Assembly (NCBI GenBank): GCA_023375785.1
Contig: SZWC01008593.1
Location: 52,474-107,842 of the forward strand
Reading direction: 5' to 3'
DNA length: 55,369 nucleotides
Source: Penium margaritaceum
Lineage: Eukaryota > Streptophyta > Zygnematophyceae > Desmidiales > Peniaceae
Below the pieces are notes generated by a model. The model was not told the DNA's origin. It ran no database searches and worked only from the letters and a program-made list of their open reading frames with translations. This document shows positions 21,341 to 34,800 of the stretch, one piece after another. How positions within the stretch are numbered: the stretch's first letter is position 1; each line of letters opens with the position of its first letter. Made by a program: the position numbers and the translations under genes.

Positions 21341-22074
21341 CCATGTCACCTGATGGCCAAGTGAAGCTCAAGAGTCCTGACCCAACCTTTGTGGGGGAGC
21401 CAGTTGACTTGACCACGTATCTCTGAGTCATCGGGTCACTGATGTTCTTGGCGACGATGACGCGCCCAGACATCGCATTTTCCATCAACCTCCTGGCTCA
21501 GTTTTCTTAGGAGCCGCGTCACCTTCACTTCGAGGCCGCGATCCGAGTACTGTGCTATGTCATCTCTACTTCTTTGTGCGATCTCATGTTCCGCTGCCAG
21601 CCGTCTTTTGTTGCGGTGTGCTACACCGACAGTGACTTGGCCGGCAGTCCGAACGGTAAGAGTCAAACAGGCTGGATCTTTCTCATCGGCAGTACGACTG
21701 TGTCGTGGCGCAAAGGCAAGCAAGGGTGCATTGTACGCAGCACTGTCAAGGTTGAGTACATGGCCCTTGGCTTAGGCGCGTGTGAGAGTGTGTGGTTGCG
21801 TTCCCTGTTGTCCAAGTTGCATCAGTCCGTCGCATCCATCACGTTGCATTGTGACAATGAGAGTTCCATGGCCATCGCCGACAATGATGGCGTGCATCAC
21901 ACACGCACAAACCACATCAACGTTGAGTATCACTATGTGTGTTTGTTGTTGCACGATGGCAGCATCAGCATTGTTTGGGTTGAGAGAGCTCGACAGTTGG
22001 TTGACTTCTTGACCAAGGCACTAAAGCGCGACTCGTTCAAGAAGGCTGTGAGTTCGGTCGGTGTGCGTCCGTGA
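21341..22074 (+). pseudogene. pol: copia-2 RT C-terminus and RNase H
   Basis: The continuation of the RT split at 14,974 resumes with the segment homologous to copia-1 'PDGQVKLKSP'. The 166-codon frame 21,574-22,074 holds the complete RNase H: 'YTDSDLAGSPNGKSQTGW', 'KVEYMALGLGACESVWL', 'LHCDNESSMAI', 'HINVEYHYV', 'DFLTKALKRD'. A TGA near 21,423 and a frame change upstream of 21,574 break the link to RT. The natural TGA ends at 22,074. Confidence 0.9.
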
Positions 22075-22181
22075 GTTGCGCTCTTTGTCCCTGCCTGTGT
22101 CTCTGCATGCCGTGGGGGAGTCTGACTGTTGATTGTGTCTCAGCCCGCCCATGTGCACTATGCCTGTGAGTCATGGGGGAG

Positions 22182-22945
22182 TGTTGGTTTTTACGCATCC
22201 TCATTGTGCTCTGTTGTGCCCTCTTGGATTGTGTACATCGGAGTGCAGATGACTAACGGCGAGACTCGACACTGTTTCAGTTTTGTCTGGTGGAGCCGAC
22301 ACACGTTGAGGCCTACTCGTTGTTCGCCACCGCCTGCTCTCTCCGGCAACGTGCTCGGCTCCATCGGCAAGCCTCCTTGGCGGTTGAGCCGCCAACGGTC
22401 ACTACCATTGAAGATGTTGTCTGCATACGTCAGGCGCTGGATCTGATTGTACCATTGTGTTTGCAGCGTCATACTCTGTCTAGGATCCATGTCTCATGTT
22501 GCGTGGCACTATTTGGCATCATGGACCATCGTAGGGAGTGCTTGGGTTTGGGCTGCCATAACTCCTTGCTACTAATTTTGTAGCTGTTTCTGATTGCACG
22601 ACTGCGTTCGCAGCGTTTGCACTATGGTATGGTTCAGTTTTGAGGCAAAACGGAAAATGCTTGGGTCTTGGGCTGTCGGCCGTCTGGCAGGGCTCACCGA
22701 GAAAACCCTGCCTGCCAAAAAATAGGTCTACGTCTATGTTTTGATTGGCTGGTTAGCTGGGTAACAAGTTCTACAAAGCTGGGGGGGGGGAGCTAGAATT
22801 TGGAGGGGTCTCCCATTGTTGCTCATTCTTCATTTTTTTCAGCAATTTTCAGTTGCTTTCTGGCGCTAACACTGGCACGTGCGTTCATGAGTAACAAACC
22901 CAGAGCTTCCAGACTTAGACTCTAGAGCAGCAGACTGAGGGGGCA
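22182..22945 (+). repeat. copia-2 3' LTR
   Basis: It starts TGTTGGTTTTTACGC directly after the purine tract ATGGGGGAG (22,173-22,181) and aligns along its length with 6,036-6,795. The end, placed at GAGGGGGCA, is approximate. Confidence 0.82.
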
Positions 22946-23463
22946 GCAGACTTGGGGCAATCCAAAGACCACTTGTTTGTTCATGGCCCTCCATCACAAG
23001 GTCCTAGATTGGACGTGGGATTGGGTGAGGGGGTTTTGAAGGAGGTAGGGGGGGGGGGGGCAGTGTTAGATGCCAAAAGTGGCGACCGACAGATGTCGGC
23101 CGCCAATTTCATCATCCAATTAATCACCTCTCTGAGTCACAATTGCCCATTGCGTGTACTACAATGTGCCACATGCCTGCCTATTTTTATTTTCTTAAGC
23201 AACAAGGTGCTTAGTTGCTTGAGCAAGGTGAAAGAAGTGAGTGGATATGGCTTTATGGTTGTGAACATGGGCACATGGGTAATATTGTTCCCAGGCATGT
23301 GGAAATGGGTTGTTTTGTTCCGAGTGATGGGGGAATGAGGGTCACACATGTTAAAACACGCTGGGATGGGCATAATTACACAATTTTTTTCTCGCACTTC
23401 GGAGTAGGGGATGGGAGGGCCTTAAACTTTCTTATGGTGATGATATCCTAAAATAGTCCTGGA
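22946..23463. other. no recognisable gene
   Basis: Single-copy-looking sequence with a short G-run near 23,049-23,060. The open frames on either strand show no family features. Confidence 0.5.
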
Positions 23464-23465
23464 TA

Positions 23466-24041
23466 CCCCAGTGAACCTTGATTTCGATATAAAGTGATTT
23501 TGAAGACGTTGAAATTCGTCGAAAAAGGACTTTCGTCGATTTCAAAAGTACCACCAAATTAATTCCAAAGTTGTTTCGTCGATTTCAAAGGTCCACCTCC
23601 ACTATTTTGTCCAATCCTCCACCGGGTTCTTTTGTTTTATCTGTCTCGAACCCGCATGCTACTGCCAAAATTATTCTGGGCCTGGAGATTTCAGGCACTT
23701 CGATGTGCCTCTTGGTGGCTCTCGAGGCCACCGAGCGCTCCTCGCCTCACGTTTGACGTTCACCGAACGTCAAACGTGAGAGTGACGAGCATTCAATCGT
23801 TCAAAACATCGAACGATCGAATGGTCGTTGCTCTCGAAGATGAACAAGAAGCAAAAAAAGCACACTGAGTCGACGGCTACGTCGAAATAAAAAACTAAAC
23901 AACCCCGGTCGTCGAATTTAAGAGTCCACCCCCTAGTTTTCGTCGAATTCAAAAAAACACCCAAAATAATTACAAAGTGCCAAAAATGCCATCGAATTAA
24001 TTATGGAACAACTCAATCGTCGAAATCAAAGTTCACTGGGG
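23466..24041. mobile_element. 576-bp TA-flanked MITE (Tc1/mariner-like)
   Basis: Terminal inverted repeats of 22 bp (CCCCAGTGAACCTTGATTTC at 23,466 and its complement ending at 24,041) differ at one position. TA dinucleotides flank both ends (23,464-23,465 and 24,042-24,043), as expected for a Tc1/mariner-type target duplication. No transposase is encoded. Inside are many CGTCGAA motifs and two hairpins, including a perfect 16-bp inverted repeat at 23,746-23,780. Confidence 0.78.
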
Positions 24042-24043
24042 TA

Positions 24044-24556
24044 ACACTCATAGTTGGTTTCAATATGGTATTTTCCAATTCGTTTGCAATAATTTCTGGC
24101 TATTGGCATACTGTTACTCATTGTGTAGGGGAACCTGATCTTCACTTATTGGTTGATTGTGAATATCTGACCTTCATGATGTCTTGGCTTATCTCAAAGT
24201 TGCCCCAATTCTTGCCGTTCCATCTTCAAGATACCCCAAGTATTTTCGCTTATCGCCAGGTAGCACCCTTTTTTGAAATGATGTGTAGGTCGGCCCTGTA
24301 TTTTAACTTATCACTAGTTCACCCATATTCTATGGGCAAACTGGTGATAATTCATTGAAAATCAAAGCAAGATAACGACAAAGTTTTGTATTGACTGGAA
24401 ATTTTGAAAATGAATCACCAAGTATTCAAATGAGGTTGGCCTGGAGAAAATTCTTAGAATGGGAGCAGGCTGAAAATTGGTCTACAAGAGAATGTTTTCT
24501 CGCTGTTTGCCACGAGGCAGGAATAGTAATAGCGGGTGAACGGAGGTAGGCTACAA
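24044..24556. other. no recognisable gene
   Basis: AT-rich spacer. No conserved coding frame or repeat seen. Confidence 0.45.
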
Positions 24557-24557
24557 C

Positions 24558-24653
<96 letters not shown>

Positions 24654-24688
24654 CTTAGTAGTATTAGTAGTAGTATTAGTAGTAGTAT

Positions 24689-24761
<73 letters not shown>

Positions 24762-24766
24762 TGTAC

Positions 24767-24853
<87 letters not shown>
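24557..24853. repeat. (TAG)n microsatellite
   Basis: About 99 units of a trinucleotide repeat, with a few variant units near 24,653-24,690 and 24,761-24,768. Open frames across it encode only homopolymeric Thr or Leu and are artefacts. Confidence 0.97.
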
Positions 24854-25640
24854 CAAAATCAGCAACAGCACCAGCAGCTGCGTAGCTACTTGAGCAGCTT
24901 GCAGCAACAGCTACAGCATCGCGGTAGCGTAGCCGTAGCAAAAGCAGCAACAGTAGTAGAAGAAGCAGCAATGTTAGCAGTGGTAACAATAACCGTAGCA
25001 GCAGCTCCCGCGAACGCAGTAGTAGCGACAAAAATAACGTCATGCTATAGTAACATGAGCCGTGGAAGCTGTTTAGGCTTCTGCATAGCTCCAACGGATT
25101 GCCCACCACCTACCATCAGCATAAAAGACCCAATTTGGGCATATCAATAAACTCCTCGAAGGGAGTACCTGACAACTTGGAAGGTTTTTTGAAAAAGATA
25201 AAACAACTGAAGGCCATTTTCAGTCTTGGTTTTAAGTCCTCTAGAAACGTGCGTAGCTGTTTTTTTCTGGCAACTTTCACGGTTCCCAAGTAGCAAACAT
25301 AGTTTTGGGCAGCAACCAATGCCCGGTACCGTGGCCGGACCTGGTATTGTTGGTGTGATGTAATGAACCTGTGCCATTACAACGTCGCCATGTGACCCTG
25401 TTGTTGTTCTTCAGCAACAGGTTGATGACTTCCGCAACCTCCTAGTAATGTTACTGTCTTCTTAGATAGTTACATCCACGTAGCCGCCTCTCCCTGACCT
25501 GCCTGGTACAATGGTCTCTACTGTAGTATAGGCAATATAGCAACAGGAGAAACATAGTGCCATTAGTGTCCTAAGGTCTCAAGATAGTGCAACCAGTACC
25601 AAGCGCATGCAAAAGGATTTTGAGAGACCGCTTTCCCACC
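24854..25640. other. no recognisable gene
   Basis: The first 180 bp is cryptically repetitive (AGCAGC/AGTAG mixtures), a probable degraded extension of the microsatellite. The remainder is featureless. Confidence 0.4.
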
Positions 25641-25899
25641 TTGAGGTGTGACATTTTGCGTTATGGGAGTGGTTGTTTTGCCTATGGGATCAAGGTGAGG
25701 GTCCCTGGCCCTACCACAACGTGAAGTATGAATCCTCCATCCCCAAGTAGTTGTTTGATACAAGCCGTGCAGCTAGGACCGTCGTCTTCACTGCACCGTA
25801 GAGTGAACGCACTGATCTCTAGAACTTTGTTGGTGATCCTACTGCCTGCACTGACCCTTATCCCCGTGAGGCATAGAGTGTCCTCACACGTCTCTACCG

Positions 25900-26440
25900 T
25901 GCTTTTGGCCAGGCCATCATTTATTGCCTTCTGAGGAGCTTTAGCAACCTCAAGATGGGAGACTTCGAGTTCTTAACGGCCTATTGGTGGTGCGCGTAGG
26001 ATCTTCTTGGTTGGCTCGGCAATGCTGGTCTGCCTCCACTAGCCGCTCTCCTTACCATTAAAAACGGCACAGCTCCCTACTACGCAAAGATCTTGGTCGA
26101 CTTCAACCTCAAGATCTTGGAGGCCATTGCATCCCAAGGCACTGTGATACTCAATTTCTACTCCCAGTTCTTAAGAAGGAGGCCATTCAGGATACTCACC
26201 TGCAACGTGGAGACATAGAAGTATTTGCAATAGTTAACTCTGCCTCTCCTATGCCTTCATCTTCTGAAACCCCTGGTGCTGCCATAGCCATGTGTGGTGC
26301 TGGCTGTGGCAAGGGAGGACGTGGGAAGAATGGGAAGGGCAAGATCTTAGAGCCATCCGACAACAGCCCGTGGCATCTCTCTTGTCTGCCACACGTGTGG
26401 TCATCTGGGTCATGGCTGGTACACCTATCCATCGTCCACT
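25900..26440 (+). pseudogene. gag: copia-3 gag remnant
   Basis: The stretch around 25,980-26,200 aligns with copia-1 gag ('LLTIKNG', 'ASQGT'). The zinc knuckle at 26,387-26,428 keeps C-x2-C-x4-H, but its last Cys is Tyr. The 12-residue linker typical of the family ('GHGWYT') is recognisable. Confidence 0.7.
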
Positions 26441-27039
26441 GACGAGTCTCGTATCATCAGCACCATACGTTGGGAGTGTGAGCAAAGCCTTGGTATCACT
26501 ACCACCACCACTGCCTCTCCTGTTGGTGCTTCCTCCACTTCCTTTGTAGCCGCATCCTCCACCGACATTGTAGTAGTTATGACAACATCCCCGACTCCTC
26601 CCATGCCTTTTTCGGGCCTGTAGCTACATGGATCCCGTATACCGCATGTTCACCTCTACTATTGTAGCTTAGCTACACCTTAGGTCCTTATGTGGCATGG
26701 CCACGCTGCACTACCTTTCAATTATTGGACCCTCTGCTCGCGATTGCCAGTACGACCAGTTTATTGCACACTGCCACGACATCCCCCTTTGTTAGTCCCA
26801 TGGAAGTACGAGTTGTATGTCTGTTATTCTAGAGGTCACAGATGGTTATCATACTGAGACTGCTATCTGCAATGATCTCCTTGTGGCTGAATGTTGTGTG
26901 CGTACTCCCGTTTTGCATGATGTTACCTGGCTTGATGATTGGCAAGCACGCTTTTCAGCTCAGTCTCATACAAAGCGTCTGTTGCCACTGTCATATCAGG
27001 TTTCTCAGTGTAATGTTACTACATCTTTCCACAACCTTG

Positions 27040-28110
27040 ACGGCACCTAGATCATTGACTCCGGCGCTATGCATCACATGACGTCTTATTGTTGGGTGTC
27101 CATATGCTTTGTCTTGCGGGTGATGTACAGAGTGTTTGAACTAGGTCCGGCCAGATCCTTTCTGTTTGTGGAGTTGGTATCATCTCCTTTTAGGCTATGT
27201 CTGGTGATGTCTATGTCACCCATGTATTGAGCCTTGCCTAGCCTTGAGCTCAACCTTCTGTCTGATACAACTCTTGACCAAATGAGAATGGATGTTGTCT
27301 ACTCCCGTGGCATTCATACAGCCACTCTTTGTCTGTCTGGTTGTGTAATGTTGCATAAAGAGTCTCATTATGACCTATGGTGTGTCACTCGTTTGTCTTT
27401 TGTGTTCTAACTCCTGTCTTTGGACTGGGTGTATGTCTTTGTCATGAACACTCTGTCCCTACACCATACTCACCTCCTACACAATCGCGTTTGCCATGTA
27501 CGCAACTCTGCCATGAAAAGTATGCTCCGAACACAACCTACCTCTGGCCTTGACCCAGCCACCTTCCAGTTGCCTTGCAAAACTGAATGTATCCACTACG
27601 CTCGAGGCAAGATGCATATTTCCTCTTATCTTGCTTCCTCGTCCCAAGCCTCCCACCCACTTGCACTGGTAAAATATGACCTCATGGGTCCCTTATCTGT
27701 CGATTCTACTACGGAGGGTGGTCATTACTCGCTCACCCTTGACGGCGACTTGTCTAATTTTTAATGGGTGTTTTGTCCTTGGCAAAACGCCCATTGAAAA
27801 TGAGAATAGTCGGTTGTGATACAATGGTTGTGATTTGTGATTGGCTCCTTGCCTCAAAGAATGATTGTGGTTGTCTTCTATGCCGATTTTTCTTTAACCG
27901 GGATGGTGAATTCATGGGGGAGACAGAAGCTTCCCTCAGGAGCTGCGGTGTTAGACATGAGACCTCTACACCCTACACTTCGGATGAGAACCATGTTTCT
28001 GAGTGCTAGAACCGCACCATGGTTGATGCGGTCCGCACTATGCGCATAGAGTTAGGTCCCTTTGAGGGCTTCTTCTTCAAGGGCATGTCGTACATGAAGG
28101 GTTTGAAACA
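27040..28110 (+). pseudogene. pol: copia-3 protease and integrase remnant
   Basis: The protease motif 'IIDSGAMHHM' at about 27,051 keeps Asp-Ser-Gly, unlike copia-1 and copia-2. The pre-integrase segment lies in the frame 27,420-27,764 ('CIHY' replaces 'CIDC'), followed by the integrase core. Here the motif equivalent to the catalytic Glu is a real Glu (GAG 28,001-28,003), followed by a TAG. Frameshifts separate these blocks. Confidence 0.75.
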
Positions 28111-29040
28111 GTGTCCCCCATGGTCCCTTGCCTTGTTTCGTCACCCCCTTACCAGTCTTGGTGTGGAAAGCATGTACATTTTTGTCCAACCCGCGTCTGG
28201 GGCTCTGTCTCACGGAGGACCAACGGGACAGCAAACTGGCTCACCTTGTCGGTCTCTGCACCGTTCTTGGTGTGTCTCATCAGTCGAAGGCATGGCAGTT
28301 CTAAGACCCTATTTGGCACCGCATCGTTGAGCTACATGACACATTGTTCTTTGAGGATCATTTTCCACGCAATCTCCCTTTAGTTCGTGCCAAGACCATT
28401 ACGGGCCTGTCGCCACTACTGCATGGGGGAGATTCTATACCGGTGTGCGAATTTGCTCCCCGCCCATCAGTGTCCAGAGTCCCTGCTTCCATTGCACAAC
28501 CTGTCTTTCCACAGGCACCGAACGCCCCCACGTACCACAGTCTCCATCTAAGTCTATTCTTCCGGCTATTGACTACACATCCTACTCCACTTTGTTGGCC
28601 GCTTACCGACTCTGCTCACAAGGCAACTCAGTCCACTTTGTTGGCCGCTTACTCCACCAACTAGGTGAGAGATTCCATCACTAAAGTTGCTAACTCAGTG
28701 GACTAGTCAAGGAGTTCTCTGGCTTTTGATTTGGTCTCTCCAGTGGAATGGTCCATCATGTCTTTACCTCCTCGAGTCAGGCACGTCCACTCCTCTAGTT
28801 TTGATTCGACATAATCACACACCCCAGCACCTCCACCAGGAATGTGTACTGCCATCACCCGGTCTTCCCCGGCCACTGCCCTCCATCCCACATCCCCATC
28901 TCACACTATAGTAGGTGGGCATGACTACCCCTGTCGTTGTCACGGCGGACCTCCACCCTCGATCTGCATTAGGTTATGCCATGATCTCTCAATAGCGTCG
29001 ACGCGTTGTCTCTATCTCATCATCTTTTGCTACTATGGGC

Positions 29041-30353
<1,313 letters not shown>

Positions 30354-30439
30354 GACACGGTAGCCTCGTTACTTGAAGAGCTTCAAACTTCAGCCACTCA
30401 GTCATCACTATTGTCTCGGTCCCTGAGGTCTCTACTGGA

Positions 30440-30690
30440 GTACCCAAGCCAAGACTCTGCTGGGGTTTGCTTTGAAGACCCCTGTAAGTCTAGCACTTTC
30501 GTGCCAGCCTGGGAGGAGGAAGTTTGACTTCTTGGAGACCAGACTACATTGAAGACGGTGGCAGTGCCAAGACCCATTGTGTCGATAGCCTTGAAGGCCA
30601 AGCAAGGATTTGTCCCTTTTGGGATGAGAGGTAGCTCAGTGCTTTGTGCATATCTCTGTTTAGGATGACTCATACTTGTACTTTGTACTT
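30440..30690 (-). repeat. segment related to 7,590-7,810
   Basis: The reverse complement aligns, with many differences, to the unclassified segment upstream of copia-2. Shared stretches include CTTGCT...TTCAAGGCT and AGACTTAC...GGTC. Both encode a similar short peptide stretch ('PCxAFKA'), but no longer conserved frame is present. It is a dispersed repeat of unknown type. Confidence 0.5.
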
Positions 30691-30739
30691 CGTACTTTCA
30701 ATCAAGAGATGATATTCGCTTTTGTGTACACGATTTCTT

Positions 30740-32012
30740 ATTGAGCACCAAGATCTTTGTACAAGTAGAGAGGAACCTAGACCTTGCTGCCACAAACCAA
30801 ACCACTTCCGATGTGCAAACTCAGACATCAGGGAGAATGATACGTTTTACTTGACTTGGCTTGGATTTGGAAGAAGTATGTGAAATGGATGGCTTGATTA
30901 AGATATTGCTTAGGTGGAATCCCGTTTTCCTAAGTCAACGTCTTCATCAAAAGATGGGTTAAGAAAGATGGGCGTCCACATGAGCGAGCCATCATGTTAT
31001 GACCTCATTTCCTAAATCAAGCCTTGCAAAAGAGATCCCAATATGAACATGAACAAGGATGTCAATGGCATTAAAAGAAAAAAAAAGCATGTCAATTCAC
31101 CCAATGCTTGCAAAAGCGGGGACATTTTGTAAGGTTGAGAGTTTTAGGGAGTGGAACAATTCAGAGCTTAAAGTGTGGAGACAACATTCATCCAACCGCA
31201 AAGTGTGGACGTAGAATATGCTAGAGTGAAAGTGAGCGGGGGTAAAAAAGAACAGCAACACAATGGCTTAGGGGATGAGTGAACTGTGAAGCTTATGTAC
31301 GAAGATCGTTACACAAAATGGTCATGCTACGGAACGATTGAGAACACTAGAAACAAAGATGATGGGGTGAGAGAACCTCCTTTCCAACGTTCTCTATGGA
31401 AGGGTACACCATATCAACTAGATTCTCAAGATAGATAATTACTTGAGAATGTAAGGCTTTGTAAAATAAAGTGAGCTGGTGAGAGGGATACTTATGCCTC
31501 ACATCTCAGCCACGTGCATGTGCATCTGTGACATGCATCAGCTAGGCTCATAAAAAAATCACATAACTTAACAATTTCCAAACAAAACTAGGAAGGTATT
31601 TGCAGCCGCACAAGTTGCTACACTGTCCAAATGACAATCCAAAAGAAGCACCAGATGCAAAAAGAGGATTTTAACACGGATGAGCTCAGAAAAGGTAAGG
31701 TCATCATGTGAAAAGACATGAGTAGCATATCATAAAAAATATGCCAATGGTTATGCCAGAATGTGGAATGTGTAATTGGGAAAGATATAGTGGTCATCAA
31801 CCACCATTGAATGCCCACAAGTGAGTTGTGTCAAGTCTCGAGTTAATGCGGATTGCCATAACAACACCTCCATTGGTCTGTAGATGCAAGACGCCATTAG
31901 CATGCAAGAGGCACAAGCATGATGGTGTTACTGATTCACAATCATGAGAGAGATAGAAATCATTAAGAACGGAACTGAGAAAAACCATACATCAACAAAG
32001 AACAACACGTGA
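30740..32012. other. no recognisable gene
   Basis: AT-rich sequence with no conserved frame. By position it may hold the 3' LTR of the minus-strand copia relative, but I cannot show this. Confidence 0.35.
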
Positions 32013-32028
32013 GGGGGGGGGGGGGGGG

Positions 32029-32109
32029 NNNNNNNNNNNNNNNNNNNNNNNNNNNNNNNNNNNNNNNNNNNNNNNNNNNNNNNNNNNNNNNNNNNNNNNN
32101 NNNNNNNNN
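32029..32109. other. assembly gap (81 N) inside a poly-G run
   Basis: The Ns are bounded by 16 G on the left (32,013-32,028) and 23 G on the right (32,110-32,132). The true length of the G-run is unknown. Confidence 0.98.
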
Positions 32110-32137
32110 GGGGGGGGGGGGGGGGGGGGGGGTGAAG

Positions 32138-32600
32138 ACTAATATCATGCACTGCCACTTTGAACTTTCCACCGTACAGCACCTTTTTAAGGAAGTCAAC
32201 ACGTTTTTATGGTATGTAAATCCAAAACAAGCACACACTATCCCACGTTATGCACTCACACACAATGTCATGCTCAATGTTTATGTGCTTCATGCAAGTG
32301 TGATGCATGCTATCATCTGAATTAATGCAGTGTGTGCTCTTGTCGTAACAACAAGGTATGGTGTGATACATGGGCTAGTCAAGTTGCTCCATGAAACAGC
32401 ACAATCATTTGCTCTCACAAACACTAGCACTCAAAGCAAAATACTCAAACTCGATGAAACTATCCATTGCAGAAGCTCTCTCACCGATCTTCCACGAGGA
32501 TGTAGTACCATGAACAGGGAAGATGTAACCCCATCGAAGACAACTACTGATTACATGCAATGAGACAACAAGGCAGGTTGATTGAATGCCAATCCTCAAT
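32138..32600 (-). pseudogene. pol: copia RNase H remnant
   Basis: Reading the minus strand gives blocks similar to the end of copia-1 pol: 'SFIEFEYFALSASVCES' (the EAEYxAL region), 'HHTCMKHINIEHD' and 'VDFLKKVL'. Stops and frame changes separate the blocks, so it is a relic. It ends just before the G-run and gap. Confidence 0.72.
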
Positions 32601-33027
32601 CCTTGACACGTCCACAGCTAGAAACTTCTAGGCCTCCTTAGACTACGTGCCATAAAGGCCTCCGTTAGACTCACACGCAAGTGACCCCAAACAAAGGCAT
32701 ACATTCTCACCTCCTTGATCACAAAGATGATACTGCAAGAAGAGATGAGACAGAATGGCATGAAACTGGCATACCTCCTCTCGAGGGTCAGAGTGATGAA
32801 CATGGATGAGGAAAAATGGTGCTGTATAGAGAAGGATGAGAACCACATTGGTGGAAATGGTCTAGAAGGCGATATGTTGTATGTGGGTCCGCCAGATGTG
32901 AGGGGCCAACCTCAAGGGTATGGGGGAACGGGGACGAAGCTGTTGTAGTATAGTATGCAATTGTGTAGAGGTGGTGGTGGAACTGGATCATTTTTAGGTG
33001 GCAGTGGCTATTGATGCATGAGGCGTG

Positions 33028-33676
33028 TGTAGCGTGGCAGTGCCAAGCCGACCGGTCGAAGGAGCCACGTGGCTCAAGCGGGGTCACCTGGGACTTTGGG
33101 CGATGCGACGAGATGGCTTGAGGGTCAGAGACCCTCAAGCACCACGGTCTTGTCCCAGTCGGCCAAGGATTCCATCGAATCCGCTACATTAGTGATAGAG
33201 GTTGAGGGCTCAAATCCCACGTTGGGATTACCGGAGATGCCGAGGTAGCTCTCACTCCTCGTGGGGGGGAGCATAGTGTGACAGTGCCACACCGACCGGT
33301 CAAAGGAGCCACGTGGCTCAAGCGGGGTCACTTGGGACTGTGGGCGGTGAGACGGGATGGTTTGAGGGTCGGAGACCCTCAAGCACTGCGGTTGTGGCCT
33401 GGTCGGCTAAGGATTCCATCAAATCCGTTACATTGGTATCAGAGCTCCAAGGCTCGAATCCCACGTTGGGATTACCGGAGATGCCGAGGCGGCTCTCACT
33501 CCTAGTGGGAGGGAGTGTAGTGTGGCAATGCCATGCCGACCGGTCGAAGGAGCCACTTGGCTCGAGCGGGATCACCTGGGACTGTGAGCAATGAGACGGG
33601 ATGGTTTGAGGGTCAGAGACCCTCAAGCACTGCGGTTTTGGCCTAGTTGGCCAAGGATTTTGTCGAATCCGCTATA
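33028..33676 (+). mobile_element. tandem TRIM (LTR-int-LTR-int-LTR)
   Basis: Three LTR-like units of 161 bp (33,028-33,188; 33,272-33,432; 33,516-33,676) alternate with two 83-bp internal units. LTRs begin TGTAG (CATAG in the middle one) and end near CTACA. Each internal unit starts at a primer-binding site and ends in a purine tract (GTGGGGGGGAG or GTGGGAGGGAG). The whole 649 bp is flanked by a perfect duplication, GCGTG (33,023-33,027 and 33,677-33,681). It encodes nothing, so transposition needs enzymes from another element. The exact 244-bp spacing is kept throughout. Confidence 0.9.
33433..33446 (+). other. TRIM primer-binding site (initiator tRNA-Met)
   Basis: TTGGTATCAGAGCT directly follows the second LTR and matches the initiator tRNA-Met complement over TGGTATCAGAGC. 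The equivalent site after the first LTR (33,189) is degenerate. Confidence 0.85.
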
Positions 33677-34679
33677 GCGTGTTACTAAATCCACAAGAGT
33701 GTCATGCCCAATGTACACACATAGAGGAAGCCAGCCAAGCATCATCATGTGTTGTCGAGAACTCAGTAGAATGCCTAGATGTGCCAAACTTCCAACATGT
33801 GACCGTGCCAGAAGATCAAATGGAAAGAGATACAAATGATCCTTTTGCCTTTGCCCCAATCACATTGACTCCCAGCTTGACCTCCACCTCTGGCGTTGTC
33901 CTGTCCCTTATCTTCCTCATGAGTGGCCAATGAGGAAGCAGAGACAGAGGAAGACGAGAACGACGTGGAAGACATGGACAAGAAACATGGAAAAGGAGAG
34001 ATAACAGGGATGGAAGGAGCAGCAATAGTCATTTAGTGAATGTTTCTTTTCCCGCATTGCACTCCACCTGTCTATGAGGTATTACAATATGAACTCCCAG
34101 ACAACACCGAATTTAGGTGAAGATGCGCAAGGCACTGGGATAGTAGTAAGGCTCTCAAGCTCAAATTTCTCGCACCTCACCAAAGATGTGGGAGAGATCA
34201 AGGATGGAACTTTTGACAATAGGGAGAATGGCATGGAGCTACAATGGTGTGGCCTGGCCAATGTCAGGCAACACCTTGAGGCTGCATGCCTAGTAGGTAT
34301 CTGCAGTCTTGTTAGCTTGCATGACAATCTAGTTAAACTAAAATGTTGTGAAGCTCTAAGCAGCATGTCCTGTAACATGTTTTTGGTGCTTGACGAGCAC
34401 ATAGGAGTCAACGGGTCAACAACTGTGTCTACATTGTGTGTGTCGACCGGCCGGTAATAGTGAGATCATCCAGCCCACCGGTGATGAGGGCTTGAACAGG
34501 ATGAGTAGACTCATGCGGGATAGGGACAAATGGAGGTATGGAAAAGGGATCAGGGACATGGTAGTATCTCCAAATCTGGTCATCCCGAGCCAAGACATTT
34601 TAGCAAACACTATAAGATGACAACGAGAGGTTGGGAGTGAAGTGAATGGGTGGTGTATCAAAGCCGTGCTAAAGTTACA

Positions 34680-34800
34680 AGGACTGTACAAATGCTTTGG
34701 ATGGAGCTATGCTAGCCATGGATACTATTGTGATGTGGTCCACATAACAAAGAATGAGATAGAGAGGAGTTGGAATCTTGAGTGGTAGATAAGGTGATGT
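34680..34800 (-). pseudogene. pol: copia RT catalytic-motif remnant
   Basis: The minus strand reads 'PTPLYLILCYVDHITIVSM', resembling the copia RT active site, with Tyr-Val-Asp-His at 34,746-34,735 in place of Tyr-Val-Asp-Asp. The surrounding frame is poorly conserved. Confidence 0.45.

Larger units (their letters stand above)
10226..22945 (+). mobile_element. Ty1/copia element 'copia-2', split by a gypsy insertion
   Basis: Same family and domain order as copia-1. It is interrupted in RT by the gypsy element at 14,975-21,335. Removing that element and one TTCCC copy restores continuity with the copia-1 sequence. The 3' LTR is present (22,182-22,945). A full 5' LTR was not found; only the first 69 bp of an LTR occur, 2.8 kb upstream. 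Confidence 0.88.
25650..29040 (+). mobile_element. decayed Ty1/copia relative 'copia-3', truncated before RT
   Basis: Segments match copia-1 and copia-2 in order: gag body, zinc knuckle, protease, pre-integrase, integrase and the start of the pre-RT linker (near 28,915-28,995). The match stops before RT. No LTR of the copia-1 type was found on either side. Stops and frame changes are frequent. Confidence 0.75.

Noticed and set aside
24426..25109. Poly-Thr and poly-Leu open frames
   Set aside because: They are translations of the (TAG)n microsatellite.
32009..32320. Open frames containing runs of unknown residues
   Set aside because: They cross the N gap and poly-G run and have no meaning.
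33440..33475. tRNA-like or SINE-like box B (GGCTCGAATCC)
   Set aside because: The surrounding structure is LTR, primer site, purine tract and target duplication, so a TRIM explains it better.
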